From Deltaproteobacteria bacterium (GTDB lineage: Bacteria > Myxococcota_A > UBA9160 > UBA4427), in contig JAJDAN010000066.1 in NCBI GenBank assembly GCA_029261855.1, forward strand, positions 124,001-188,000: a stretch of 64,000 nucleotides of DNA, in the 5' to 3' direction. Positions 1-7,511 of the stretch are shown piece by piece. The translations under genes and the position numbers were made by a program. Position 1 is the first letter of the stretch. Every line of letters starts with the position of its first letter. The notes below the pieces were generated by a model, which did no database searches, was not told the origin of the DNA, and saw nothing but the letters and a program-made list of their open reading frames with translations.

Positions 1-58
1 CTAGGTCCTCGTCGCAGCCCAGTTCCCGGACCGCCGTTACCAGTAGCCAGTGGTTCAT
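1..58 (-). CDS. N-terminus of a protein cut by the window edge
   Basis: Only the first 19 codons are visible, reading MNHWLLVTAVRELGCDEDL on the minus strand. The ATG is preceded at good spacing by a strong ribosome binding site (AAGGAGG), which makes the start convincing. The gene is divergent from the small genes at 196 onward. No family can be assigned from so few residues. Confidence 0.6.
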   Translation of the reverse strand, partial: MNHWLLVTAVRELGCDEDL

Positions 59-143
59 ATCTACCTCCTTCAAACTCCTATCGGCGCGCCGCCTCGCTGA
101 CTGAGCAGGATTTTCTCAAGCGGACGAACTCGATCGGGAAGTG

Positions 144-173
144 CTCGAACTTGTCTGCGAGTGCTGCTAGACT
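144..173 (+). promoter_or_regulatory. Promoter-like element CTCGAAC-N17-TAGACT
   Basis: CTCGAAC at 144-150 and TAGACT at 168-173 are separated by 17 bases, as expected for -35 and -10 boxes. The same pair with the same spacing recurs at 5821-5850. It lies about 22 bases before the GTG of the first plus-strand gene. Promoter activity is inferred from spacing and recurrence. Confidence 0.45.
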
Positions 174-195
174 CCGGCCCTAGAGGAGAGTTGCC

Positions 196-327
196 GTGTT
201 CCAGACTGACCCGATCTACGGTCATGTGCTCAATTCCCACCACCCAGTAGTGCGTGAGTGGCGTCTGGTCCAGACAGCGGTCTTGCTACTGCTGGTCGCG
301 CTGGCGGCCTTGGCTCTGTGGCCGTGA
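196..327 (+). CDS. Small single-pass membrane protein (43 aa)
   Basis: GTG start preceded by GAGGAGAG. The protein has a polar N-terminus (FQTDPIYGHVLNSHH) followed by one hydrophobic helix of about 20 residues near the C-terminus (roughly 24-42, rich in L, V and A). It probably sits in the inner membrane with its N-terminus out of the bilayer. The stop codon overlaps the next start as GTGA, so the two are translationally coupled. Function unknown. Confidence 0.6.
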   Translation: MFQTDPIYGHVLNSHHPVVREWRLVQTAVLLLLVALAALALWP

Positions 328-572
328 AGAGCCCCGGCCCGCGCCCCAGCACGGACTACTCGGGCCCCGTGGCCTGTCCCCAGTGCGGCCAGCGACGGCC
401 ACCTGGCTGGAGCGAGCGGCACTGCGTCCCGTGCGCGAGGACTGGGTCTATCTACCGACTCATGGGCGCCAGCGAACTCCGGTGGCGCGCCCAGCGTGAC
501 GCCGCTGCGGGATACCCTGAGGTGGCATGCCGTCGCGAGGGGATCGCAGAGACCCTGGAGACCCAGTCATGA
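324..572 (+). CDS. Zinc-ribbon protein (82 aa)
   Basis: The GTG start overlaps the upstream stop as GTGA. The protein contains two cysteine pairs, CPQC and CVPC, about 18 residues apart, which is the pattern of a small treble-clef or zinc-ribbon fold. The C-terminal half is charged and helical. The end overlaps the next gene as ATGA, placing it in one operon with the SLOG-like gene. It could bind nucleic acid, but nothing beyond the cysteines supports that. Confidence 0.65.
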   Translation: MKSPGPRPSTDYSGPVACPQCGQRRPPGWSERHCVPCARTGSIYRLMGASELRWRAQRDAAAGYPEVACRREGIAETLETQS

Positions 573-1057
573 AGCTGATTTCGGGAGGCCAAACCGGCGC
601 CGACCGTGGCGCGATCCTAGCCGCGCACGCCCTGGGCCTGCCCTACGGCGGCTGGGTCCCCAAGGGCCGGCTTGCTGAGGACCGCCAGGTGCCAGACTTC
701 CTTGACCAGCTCCAAGAGCACCCCAGCGCAGACTACCAGCACCGCACCTGGCGCAACGTACACGACGCCGACGCGACGGTGATCATTGCCAGGCAACCGC
801 TGCAGCAGGGATCCCACCTGACCTTTCGGATCGTTCGGGAGTCTGAGAAGCCACTGATCAACCTCAGCGCGGCCCACCTGCTCACGGAACCTGACGTGGT
901 TCATGTCTCACTCATGGCGTGGTTGCGCGAGGCTCAGCCTGGCGTCCTCAACGTGGCCGGGTCACGCGAAAGTAGTGTCCCAGGCCTGCAGATCGCAGTG
1001 CAGAATCTGTTTCTCCGCGTGCTCAAATCAGTGGAACAAGGGGGACTCGGTGGCTGA
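569..1057 (+). CDS. YpsA-related SLOG-family nucleotide-binding protein
   Basis: 162 aa. The N-terminus reads ISGGQTGADRGAILAAHALG, then GGWVPKGRLAED and later HRTWRNVHDADATVIIA. These are hallmarks of the circularly permuted YpsA-related SLOG family, sometimes annotated as 'putative molybdenum carrier'. SLOG proteins have a Rossmann-like fold and bind nucleotides or nucleotide-derived ligands; the GGQTG loop is the expected ligand site. Coupled to the zinc-ribbon gene upstream by ATGA and overlapping the next gene by 8 bases. The family is recurrent in phages; whether this member senses or processes a signalling nucleotide cannot be read from sequence. Confidence 0.8.
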   Translation: MKLISGGQTGADRGAILAAHALGLPYGGWVPKGRLAEDRQVPDFLDQLQEHPSADYQHRTWRNVHDADATVIIARQPLQQGSHLTFRIVRESEKPLINLSAAHLLTEPDVVHVSLMAWLREAQPGVLNVAGSRESSVPGLQIAVQNLFLRVLKSVEQGGLGG

Positions 1058-1205
1058 GCAGTTGACTGGATTCAAGGTGAAGGTGGAGGTCACCACCAAC
1101 AAGCAGACCTACCGTGAGACCTTCACGCTCGAGGGTGAGGACACGGTCGAAGACGTCCTCAACGAGGCCGAGGACTTCGCCACGGAGGTCTTGCGCAACC
1201 TATGA
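1050..1205 (+). CDS. Small acidic hypothetical protein (51 aa)
   Basis: GTG start overlaps the SLOG-like gene by 8 bases and the stop overlaps the next start as ATGA. Sequence runs VAEQLTGFKVKVEVTTNKQ, a short beta-strand-like part, followed by an acidic helix (EDTVEDVLNEAEDFATEVL). No family recognised. Its reality rests on the tight coupling at both ends. Confidence 0.55.
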   Translation: MAEQLTGFKVKVEVTTNKQTYRETFTLEGEDTVEDVLNEAEDFATEVLRNL

Positions 1206-1639
1206 CCCCAGAGGAGGAGTTGATCCAGGGCCTGCAGTGCGACGGGTCCGTGGGCGGCAAGCTGGTTGAGATCACAGCCAAGCCCGTCAAGATAACGGAA
1301 GGCCGGTTCTCCGTGGACGCGGCGATCCCACCGCTCCACCGGCCTCAGATCGAGGTTCTCTTGGAGCACCTAAGGTGTCGCGGTGAGACCGACCTAGAGG
1401 CCTGGCGCGCGTCGCTAGCGGACAAGGAGGTCCAGATCGGCCCCTACGTGAAGATCCGACTGGAGTCGTTGGTCACGTTGGGCGAGACGCGCGAGGAGGC
1501 GTCCGGCAAGTTAGGGCGACTCGCCGGCCACGCTGTGGCGCAGGTCTACCTCAAGTTCCTGCTCAGTGAGGACCCGGCACAGATCGAGGCCGCGCGGTCC
1601 ATGGAGATCGGCCAAGGGTCGACAGAGCAAGCCTGGTGA
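1202..1639 (+). CDS. Hypothetical protein (145 aa)
   Basis: ATG start in an ATGA overlap. A mixed alpha/beta soluble protein without signal peptide, membrane helix or recognisable catalytic motif. The segment RPQIEVLLEHLRCRGETDLEAW looks helical. The next gene starts inside its stop (GTGA). Probably co-expressed with the SLOG-like protein, but no role can be assigned. Confidence 0.6.
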   Translation: MTPEEELIQGLQCDGSVGGKLVEITAKPVKITEGRFSVDAAIPPLHRPQIEVLLEHLRCRGETDLEAWRASLADKEVQIGPYVKIRLESLVTLGETREEASGKLGRLAGHAVAQVYLKFLLSEDPAQIEAARSMEIGQGSTEQAW

Positions 1640-1833
1640 GCGGGCCGGTCCCGCTGAAGAAGACGCGCTGCGCCAAGTGCGGGGTGACACTCCCCAGGCC
1701 AGTCGCGGCTGAGACTCCGTTGTGTCAGGGTTGCGAAGACGGCCAGACGCACTTCTTCGGCGAGCACTACTTGGCTCCGCCGGGGTTCGTGCCCGTGGGC
1801 CACAAGAAGAACCGAGGGCGCCCGTCCTCCTGA
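1636..1833 (+). CDS. Zinc-ribbon protein (65 aa)
   Basis: GTG start overlapping the upstream stop. CAKCGVTLPRP followed about 20 residues later by CQGC forms a classic zinc ribbon; the C-terminus is basic (GHKKNRGRPSS), suggesting nucleic-acid contact. One of many such miniature zinc proteins in the window. Confidence 0.6.
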   Translation: MSGPVPLKKTRCAKCGVTLPRPVAAETPLCQGCEDGQTHFFGEHYLAPPGFVPVGHKKNRGRPSS

Positions 1834-1938
1834 GGAGATTGCCGTCAGGCGCGTCGTCTGGTGGTAGGAGAGTTTGCGATTCCTTGGAAGCCTCCTTCCG
1901 GGAGGGCGGGCGTCCTGTTTCTTAGTTATGGGATCAGC

Positions 1939-2175
1939 ATGACCGAACGCGAGGCTGCTGAGATTCGGCGTGACGCCACCATGCTGAGGTCTGCCTGGGG
2001 CTGCACCCTGGGCGAGAACCTCGTGCTGCGCCGCCAGCGCGAGCAGTTCCAGGCCCGCCTCGCCCAGGCCGAGGTCACGTCAAACCGTCTGGTCGGGTGC
2101 CTGCTTGTCGGTGCCGGCTCCGCAGGACTCACCCTGGGCGTGTTGACGGCCCTGCTGCTGGTGGGGGCTCGGTGA
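1939..2175 (+). CDS. Coiled-coil membrane protein (78 aa)
   Basis: The ATG at 1939 (MTEREAAEIRRDA) gives a protein with a charged helical N-terminal half and a C-terminal transmembrane helix (about residues 53-76, rich in L, V, G). A longer GTG start at 1861 would add 26 less typical residues. No strong ribosome binding site is visible for either. The stop overlaps the next GTG. Function unknown. Confidence 0.5.
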   Translation: MTEREAAEIRRDATMLRSAWGCTLGENLVLRRQREQFQARLAQAEVTSNRLVGCLLVGAGSAGLTLGVLTALLLVGAR

Positions 2176-2906
2176 ACGACGCTGATCTTCGAGATCTTCG
2201 CCGGCGCGCCCTGGACGACCCTGAGGCGGCCAGAAGGCTGGCCCAGGAGATAGTCCGCACCCACGGGTTCATGATCTGTCGCCGGTGCCTGGCGTTTGTT
2301 CCCGAACCCGAGGCCGACGACCACCTCAGCCGTTGTGAGGTGGTGGCGCGGGCCGAGTTGGAGCAGGCCGGGATCGAGGAACTCGTTGCGGACGCCGGGT
2401 TGCGGAAACTGCGAGCCCAGCCCTACTACGATCGGCAGTTTGCGAACGGGTACCACGGCAGCGAGAACGAGACCTTCTTCACGAACTTCACTTCCTTCAA
2501 TCAGCCCGTAGGACTGACCAAGCGCTGGGGGGTCGACACGAACTCCCCCGGACTCCAGACAGGCATGTACCTCCTCGCGACCAAGCTCGAGGTGATCCCA
2601 GATCCCTGTCACCCCGACGGCAGGAAGGTGGACGCGGACGCTCTGGACCAGTTCTTCTCGCGCTCCATGTTCATGCTCAGGAGCTCCCAAACAGAGGAGG
2701 TTGTTATCCCAGGGGTCCTGGCGCGGAGAGGGTTCCCTTTGACTGTGGGGAAGAGGCCGCTGCTGCTAGGAGAGGACAATTGGCAGGTCATGGCCAACTG
2801 GCACACTCCAGGCCCCTGGCCGTTTTGGCCAGGAGAAGAAGGAGCTACAGCCCTCGGCCTTCTGGTGGTGATCCATGGGGTGTGGGTCACCAGAGCATTC
2901 CATTGA
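2172..2906 (+). CDS. Module-containing protein related to the 10285-11148 protein
   Basis: 244 aa, GTG start in a GTGA overlap. The N-terminus carries the recurring short module (LRDLRRRALDDPEAARRLAQ), then a CRRC...C cysteine cluster (residues about 36-56). The rest resembles the 287-aa protein at 10285-11148: both contain a stretch like TN..PG......MYLL..L.VIPD and end with a G-L-L-hydrophobic-H-G-hydrophobic motif. The two therefore form a paralogous pair. The composition is compatible with a beta-rich structural protein, but that is only a guess. Confidence 0.7.
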   Translation: MNDADLRDLRRRALDDPEAARRLAQEIVRTHGFMICRRCLAFVPEPEADDHLSRCEVVARAELEQAGIEELVADAGLRKLRAQPYYDRQFANGYHGSENETFFTNFTSFNQPVGLTKRWGVDTNSPGLQTGMYLLATKLEVIPDPCHPDGRKVDADALDQFFSRSMFMLRSSQTEEVVIPGVLARRGFPLTVGKRPLLLGEDNWQVMANWHTPGPWPFWPGEEGATALGLLVVIHGVWVTRAFH

Positions 2907-2913
2907 ACGGCGA

Positions 2914-4215
2914 CTACGTCGGGTAGACCCGCCGGAAGTGCTCGTCGTTCCAGATCTCGGCGAAGCGGTCGTAGGCCACCTCGATCGTGGAGTGCGGGAA
3001 GTGGGTTTTGATCCACGCGATCGCGGGCCCAGCCAAGGCTTCTACCGTGCTCGGTCCGTTGGCCAAGATCTTCCACTGCCCTTGGGGCGGCAGGCTGTTG
3101 CCGATCCACCCGTCTCCACGGTCTCTCCAGGCGCCGTTGAGGCGATCCCAGCGCACGTTGACCACCAAGGGGTGGCGGGTCCTCTTGGCACGGGCGGACG
3201 TGAGGGTCAGGCTCGCCGTTGAGAAGTAGCCGGACTCCCGGTCGAAGGGGTCTCCTCTGAGCCAGGGCCCCACTCCAACCCCTTCCGTAGGAACCGCGCG
3301 CTCGAACCGAACGAGGTGCTTGGCCAGCGCCCCCATGGCGGCGTGGCTCACGCCGTCTCCAGACACGTTCCAGGCCTGGGTGCCGTGTTGGGTCCCCCAC
3401 ATTGCGCTCGGGTCGATCACGGGTCCTGGCACCGCCTGCAGCATGTTCAGGACTTCGGCCACGCTTGGGATTGCATTGGCCGCGGCCACGGCGGCCTCGT
3501 GGGACAACGTGCCACCCATGCGGCGCATAGCCTCACCCAACTCCCTCCCGACCATGTTGAGGGGCATGTCGAGCGTGTCGAGCGCCTCGCGCACCCCCGC
3601 GGCGAGTGTGGCCTGGTCCAACTCAGAGACCAGCGCGGAATACTCACCGAACCGAGCTGGGAGCGCCCCCTTTGGGCCAGGAAAGATCTCGAGCGGAAAG
3701 TCCCGCCTGACGTCGTAACTGCGGCGGTTGTAGAGCCAGAAGTGGAAGGGGTGGAGCGGTGGAAACAGCGGGGCGCCCTGGGAGAGCGCGACCTTGAATT
3801 CGACCCGGTGGCTCAGGGGCTTGTCTTCTCCGCGAGCGCTCGTGTGAATGCTGTGCATGCTCCAACTCATGCGCGTGTTCACGATCTCGATCGTGAAGAT
3901 CAGTCCCTGGGGACGCCCGAACTGATCGGGGGCTCGGATCGTGGCCCCGGAGTCCCCAGGGCAGACCAGACCGAACCCGGGGGACTCTTCAGGTTGCGCG
4001 CGGCTGCACCACTCGAACCGGGACTCGTCGCGCTCCTCGCGTAGGTTGCTCCTGAACTTGGCCTCTAGTTCGCGGGTGACCTGGTCGACGAACTGCGTCC
4101 CGCCGGCCTGACGCAGCGCGCGGAACCAGTTGCCGCGCGCACTGGGATCGCCTGTCGCAGCGCGCCGCTCGAGGTCGCGCAAGCGGCGATCGGTGGAGTT
4201 CATGCGAGTTCGCAT
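2914..4215 (-). CDS. Large module-containing protein of unknown function (433 aa)
   Basis: Convergent with the preceding gene. The N-terminus has the recurring module DRRLRDLERRAATGDPSARG. The body is not recognised: it has a cysteine pair around residues 74-90, a helical Ala-rich middle (EAAVAAANAIPSVAEVLNML) and a C-terminal part with FPHSTIEVAYDRFAEIWND. No signal peptide or membrane helix. An alternative ATG lies four codons downstream. It sits as a single minus gene between plus-strand blocks, so it probably has its own promoter in 4216-4272. Confidence 0.75.
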   Translation of the reverse strand: MRTRMNSTDRRLRDLERRAATGDPSARGNWFRALRQAGGTQFVDQVTRELEAKFRSNLREERDESRFEWCSRAQPEESPGFGLVCPGDSGATIRAPDQFGRPQGLIFTIEIVNTRMSWSMHSIHTSARGEDKPLSHRVEFKVALSQGAPLFPPLHPFHFWLYNRRSYDVRRDFPLEIFPGPKGALPARFGEYSALVSELDQATLAAGVREALDTLDMPLNMVGRELGEAMRRMGGTLSHEAAVAAANAIPSVAEVLNMLQAVPGPVIDPSAMWGTQHGTQAWNVSGDGVSHAAMGALAKHLVRFERAVPTEGVGVGPWLRGDPFDRESGYFSTASLTLTSARAKRTRHPLVVNVRWDRLNGAWRDRGDGWIGNSLPPQGQWKILANGPSTVEALAGPAIAWIKTHFPHSTIEVAYDRFAEIWNDEHFRRVYPT

Positions 4216-4272
4216 GCCCCATTCTCGCAGGACCCCCTGTGTTTTGCCTCACCGCTTCGCTACGTTGAAGAC

Positions 4273-4470
4273 GTGACCACGAAGCCACCCGAGAGGCCCT
4301 GCCCCACGTGTAGCGGTTCCGGTCGACTGCCTGGGGGGCGCGTGATACAAGCCCTCGGCTGTGTCCGGGACAGCCTGGTCAGCGTCCTCGTCGTGCTGGG
4401 TTTGTTCGTGCTTGTCTTACTGGCCTGGTCCACTTTGGGATCGGGGTTCTGGATCGGAGGGACTCCTTGA
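4273..4470 (+). CDS. Small zinc-motif membrane protein (65 aa)
   Basis: GTG start. N-terminal CPTCSGSG is the cysteine-rich repeat motif known from DnaJ; a single pair is seen. A transmembrane helix follows (about residues 35-54, VSVLVVLGLFVLVLLAWS). The stop overlaps the next start as TTGA. A membrane-anchored zinc knuckle of unknown role. Confidence 0.6.
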   Translation: MTTKPPERPCPTCSGSGRLPGGRVIQALGCVRDSLVSVLVVLGLFVLVLLAWSTLGSGFWIGGTP

Positions 4471-4670
4471 CCACTCCTCACCATTACCCAGAGGACCCGC
4501 TTGCGATCAAGGCGTCCACGTGGAAGCAAATTGGTCCTGGCGCCGCTTGCCGCCGTTGCAACGTCCTGATCGAGCGCGGGCACCGCTACTACCGGGACGA
4601 CGACGGCAAGTTGATCCACTACGCCTGCCGAGCTGCTGAGGACTACGAGCACGCGGCGCTGGGGTTCTGA
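4467..4670 (+). CDS. Zinc-finger-like protein (67 aa)
   Basis: TTG start in a TTGA overlap with the upstream membrane protein. CRRCNVLIERG, then RYYRDDDGKLIHYAC, gives a C-x2-C...H-x2-C arrangement like the PARP-type or LIM-like fingers common in phages. It is the last gene before a non-coding stretch with a GC hairpin, so the operon probably ends here. Confidence 0.6.
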   Translation: MTTPHHYPEDPLAIKASTWKQIGPGAACRRCNVLIERGHRYYRDDDGKLIHYACRAAEDYEHAALGF

Positions 4671-4676
4671 GGGCGC

Positions 4677-4696
4677 GGGCGGGTTGCACCCCGCCC
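4677..4696 (+). terminator. GC hairpin after the 4273-4670 gene pair
   Basis: GGGCGGG (4677-4683) and CCCGCCC (4690-4696) form a 7-bp stem with a 6-base loop. It begins 7 bases after the stop of the preceding gene. No run of T follows, so this is a weak intrinsic terminator candidate. Confidence 0.4.
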
Positions 4697-4779
4697 TACC
4701 GTTCTCTCATTCCCGTGCAAGGGAGTAGCTGCGAGTCGGGATTGCCCGCCCGTAGACTACAGCTAGACGCGCGCCTGTC

Positions 4780-4815
4780 GAGTTCGTTGACTTCAGATTC
4801 GAGTTCGACTACAAC
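4780..4815 (+). promoter_or_regulatory. Promoter candidate TTGACT-N17-TACAAC with GAGTTCGT element
   Basis: TTGACT (4787-4792) and TACAAC (4810-4815) are 17 bases apart. The -35 box overlaps the sequence GAGTTCGTTGACTTC at 4780-4794, which recurs in similar form before the gene at 11242. The MazG-like gene starts 23 bases downstream with GAGGAGAG as ribosome binding site. Confidence 0.5.
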
Positions 4816-4838
4816 CGGTCGAACAGAGGAGAGGCCAC

Positions 4839-5276
4839 ATGAGCAACGGCGAAGTCACCAACGAGCAGATTGAGGCCACGTGGGATCAGCACTCCGTCAT
4901 GCGGTTCCCAGGGCAAGACATGACCAACGAGTGCCGGCTCGCCGCCGCGTTGGTCAACGAGCGGCGGAAGCTCACCTTCGCCGCCTTGGCTGAGATCTCC
5001 CGCGCTCGCTCGGACTCCACGTTCAAGGCCCAGGACTGGTCGCCGACAGACTGGGGGTGCGCCCTCGCCGGCGAGGTCGGCGAGGCCTGCAACTTCGCCA
5101 AGAAGATCCGCCGCGGTGACGCCGGCGTCACCGCGGCGGACGTGGGCAAGGAGCTGGCTGACGTGGTGATCTACGCCGACCTCTGGGCCCAGCACCTCGG
5201 CCTCGACCTCGAGGAGTTGATCCGCAACAAGTTCAACGAGGTGTCGGTTCGTCACGGGGCTCCTGAGCGCCTGTGA
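4839..5276 (+). CDS. MazG-like nucleotide pyrophosphohydrolase
   Basis: 145 aa with the MazG-superfamily pattern in its second half: EVGEACNFAKKIRRGD, then GKELADVVIYADLWAQHLGLDLEELIRNKFNEV. The EVGE and ELADV residues supply the acidic metal ligands of an all-alpha NTP pyrophosphatase; the family hydrolyses non-canonical or regulatory nucleoside triphosphates to monophosphates plus pyrophosphate. Phages often carry such an enzyme, either to sanitise the nucleotide pool or to lower alarmone levels. The N-terminal 65 residues are an extra helical segment. First gene of a three-gene coupled operon. Confidence 0.8.
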   Translation: MSNGEVTNEQIEATWDQHSVMRFPGQDMTNECRLAAALVNERRKLTFAALAEISRARSDSTFKAQDWSPTDWGCALAGEVGEACNFAKKIRRGDAGVTAADVGKELADVVIYADLWAQHLGLDLEELIRNKFNEVSVRHGAPERL

Positions 5277-5593
5277 GCACCGCCCCCCTGCGCATGGTCC
5301 GGTCTCGCCAGCTCATGCACCAGCGCGGCGGGACCGCCTACTGGTCTGAGTCCCTGGAGTGCGGGCATAAGCTAGACGAGACGCCGGGCGACGTGCTGGA
5401 CCAACGGTTGAAGCGGGCCGCTAGATCGCGCCGTTGTGAGAAGTGCCTACGGGACGCCACGCGCGTTGTCTGTGAGCGCTGTCAGTGGCGCGGCACCCAG
5501 CAGGAGTTGGTGGGCGAGGTGACCTGCAACTGCCCCAAGTGCGGATCGACCTGGGAGGTGAGCGAGGTTCCACCGCTGGCAGGAGGAGCATGA
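5273..5593 (+). CDS. Double zinc-ribbon protein (106 aa)
   Basis: GTG start overlaps the MazG-like gene. Cysteine pairs occur as CEKC, then CERC and CNCPKC, suggesting two zinc sites; the segment around RQLMHQRGGTAYWSESLECGH forms beta strands. Overlaps the next gene by ATGA. Likely a small nucleic-acid or protein-binding adaptor; no family is recognised. Confidence 0.6.
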   Translation: MSTAPLRMVRSRQLMHQRGGTAYWSESLECGHKLDETPGDVLDQRLKRAARSRRCEKCLRDATRVVCERCQWRGTQQELVGEVTCNCPKCGSTWEVSEVPPLAGGA

Positions 5594-5847
5594 GCGACGA
5601 GGAAGACGTCGTCGAGATCCCAGCCAGTGCTGCGGAGCGCCTGGTCGCGCTCAACCCAGGGATCCCACGGTCCGTGTTGGCCTTCCTCTTCGTCAACGTG
5701 GACATGAAGCTCGGCCTCGGCGATTTGATCCAACTCCGCAGTCACCTCGACGACGAGATCAATCGGAGGGTCAAGGGCCTTAGGTTGGTGCGAATCCCGC
5801 CCGTCCCGTTCGAGCAACACCTCGAACCTGACACACCTCCCTGCTAG
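5590..5847 (+). CDS. Hypothetical acidic protein (85 aa)
   Basis: ATG start in an ATGA overlap. MSDEEDVVEIPASAAERLVA leads into a hydrophobic helical middle (SVLAFLFVNVDMKLGLGDLIQL) that is probably a soluble core rather than a membrane span. The TAG stop doubles as the start of a TAGACT promoter-like box. Function unknown. Confidence 0.55.
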   Translation: MSDEEDVVEIPASAAERLVALNPGIPRSVLAFLFVNVDMKLGLGDLIQLRSHLDDEINRRVKGLRLVRIPPVPFEQHLEPDTPPC

Positions 5848-5850
5848 ACT
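5821..5850 (+). promoter_or_regulatory. Second CTCGAAC-N17-TAGACT promoter-like element
   Basis: CTCGAAC (5821-5827) and TAGACT (5845-5850) with exactly 17 bases between, matching the element at 144-173 including the flanking CTGC before and C after the second box. It would drive the J-domain gene, with the hairpin at 5885-5917 in the leader. Confidence 0.4.
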
Positions 5851-5884
5851 CTGAGCAGAGGATTCCCCCTCTTGTTCACGCACA

Positions 5885-5917
5885 GCCGGCCAGCCAATCG
5901 TACGTTGGCTGGCCGGC
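5885..5917 (+). terminator. Perfect 13-bp stem-loop
   Basis: GCCGGCCAGCCAA (5885-5897) pairs perfectly with TTGGCTGGCCGGC (5905-5917) around a 7-base loop, followed by GTCCTTTCC. It could be an intrinsic terminator of the MazG operon. Because a promoter-like element lies just upstream, it could also be an attenuator or stabilising structure in the 5' leader of the J-domain gene. Confidence 0.6.
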
Positions 5918-5940
5918 GTCCTTTCCAGCGGACTGCGCGC

Positions 5941-6432
5941 ATGCCCGAGGTCGTCGATCACTACAAAACCCTCGGCCTTACGCGGGGCGCCACCGCCGCT
6001 GAGATCAAGCAGGCCTACCGAACCGCGGCCAAGGCTCACCACCCCGACAAGAACCCAGGGGACCCCAGCGCTGTGGTGCGGTTCAAGCTGGCTGCCGAGG
6101 CCTACGCCGTCCTGGGAGACCAGAGCAAGCGTCGCGCCTACGACCAGCGGCCAACCTGGTCCTGGGACCCACCCCCCGCTTCCGCTCGCGACACCGAAGA
6201 CGAAGGCCCGATCGGAGCGCCTCTCAAGGACTTCATTCGTGGCATGAACTCGATCTTCGGCAAGTTCGTGGACGACGTGGTGAGCGATCTAAGCCGCGAC
6301 GCGCAGCCCTCGCCGGCGGACCTCGAGGAGATTCGGCGTCGCGCCAAGGCGACCGAAGCCGCAGCCAAGGACCTGCGCAAACAGGTGAAGAAGGCGAAGA
6401 AGCGGGCGAAGAAGGCCAGGAAGGTCGACTGA
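5941..6432 (+). CDS. J-domain (DnaJ-like) protein
   Basis: 163 aa. Residues 1-65 form a complete J domain: VDHYKTLGLTRGATAAEIKQ, the HHPDKNPGD loop with the essential HPD at 34-36, and AYAVLGDQSKRRAYDQR. J domains stimulate ATP hydrolysis by Hsp70; here the host DnaK is the likely partner. There is no Gly/Phe or zinc region, so it is a class-III J protein. The C-terminus is a strongly basic coiled coil (EIRRRAKATEAAAKDLRKQ, then alternating K-K-A-K-K-R) that could bind nucleic acid or a substrate. ATG chosen at 5941 because the upstream TTG frame would run through the hairpin. Confidence 0.85.
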   Translation: MPEVVDHYKTLGLTRGATAAEIKQAYRTAAKAHHPDKNPGDPSAVVRFKLAAEAYAVLGDQSKRRAYDQRPTWSWDPPPASARDTEDEGPIGAPLKDFIRGMNSIFGKFVDDVVSDLSRDAQPSPADLEEIRRRAKATEAAAKDLRKQVKKAKKRAKKARKVD

Positions 6433-6467
6433 GTGGCAGGGCCAGGAGCCTCTGGCAGAATGGCCAC

Positions 6468-7511
6468 ATGAGCCGAGTCCACCACAACCCAGCGGAGAGT
6501 GATTTCGAGGCCTGGCGCGCCGGAAAGATCGAGGCTCTGGTTCGCGCCGCGCTCTACTTCATGGAAGAGGATCCAGCTCGGTCGCTTGAGCTGATCTCCC
6601 AGGCGCAGGCCGCACTGCAGTACCTCGACGCCATGAGGCCTGATCCAGAGCGCTTGCTCGGCAAGGCGGGCGGCGAGTTATACGTCGCGTCGCGCGACCT
6701 CAAGCTGCGGAACGAGCACGCGGCTGGGGTGTCGCTGATGTACGCGATCCGCAACTTGCAGACCTTCCAGAGCGAGTGGGTGACCCAGCGTCCCGTGCGC
6801 AAGAACTCGGACTCAGAGGTCAGACGCCTGGAGCGGCTCGCTGCGACCGGAGATCCCGAGGCCGTCCAGCGATTGGCCCAGTGGACTGCCCGGCGGACTG
6901 GGGACCCGCTCCTCGCGAGGGGGCTCGAGTTGCAGCGCACGGGCGGGCAGAACGTGGTCACCAAGCCCGCCGGCATGGCCAACCGGAGGTTGCGGGAGGG
7001 GAAGATCACCCTCCTCGACGCCGAGGTCCGCGGGCGCAAGAGCACGGTCAAGAATCTCGGGTGGTTGCTGCGGCAACTAAGGCAGCACAACTCGACCGTG
7101 TTCGTCCGCACGTTGCCGGGGGGCGCGTGCTACTTCAAAGTCGTCCTCGCGCACTTTGTCTCCAGTTCCCCAGGAAACTTCCCTGTGGGTCCAACCACCT
7201 GGGAGTGGGAGTCCACCTTCGAGACAGTCTTCAACGACTGCGACGTCCTCTGGGGGTGGCTGCACCGCCCCTTGCTCTGGGGCTCGCCGCTGGACTACGA
7301 CGGCAAGCGGGGCGTGATCCCTGAGGTCTACGGGGGGTCAAGCGCGCGGCGCCCCGCTCTGGGAGAGCCTTGGCTGCCACTGGAACTCCACGGCCCAAAA
7401 CTGGAGGAGCGCGTGGACTACGAGCACTTCCCGAAGGCGATCGAACCCCGAGTGCGGCGGTGGGTCGAGGGCGGACAGTATTACGACCCTGTGGCCAACC
7501 CGAGGTCGTAG
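6468..7511 (+). CDS. Module-containing hypothetical protein (347 aa)
   Basis: The N-terminal 110 residues are helical (FEAWRAGKIEALVRAALYFM...); the recurring module EVRRLERLAATGDPEAVQRL lies at about 117-136. The C-terminal half is beta-rich with many W and G residues (TTWEWESTFETVF, DVLWGWLHRPLLWGSPLDYD). No catalytic motif is seen. The 3' end overlaps the convergent gene at 7481-7834 by 31 bases. Confidence 0.75.
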   Translation: MSRVHHNPAESDFEAWRAGKIEALVRAALYFMEEDPARSLELISQAQAALQYLDAMRPDPERLLGKAGGELYVASRDLKLRNEHAAGVSLMYAIRNLQTFQSEWVTQRPVRKNSDSEVRRLERLAATGDPEAVQRLAQWTARRTGDPLLARGLELQRTGGQNVVTKPAGMANRRLREGKITLLDAEVRGRKSTVKNLGWLLRQLRQHNSTVFVRTLPGGACYFKVVLAHFVSSSPGNFPVGPTTWEWESTFETVFNDCDVLWGWLHRPLLWGSPLDYDGKRGVIPEVYGGSSARRPALGEPWLPLELHGPKLEERVDYEHFPKAIEPRVRRWVEGGQYYDPVANPRS

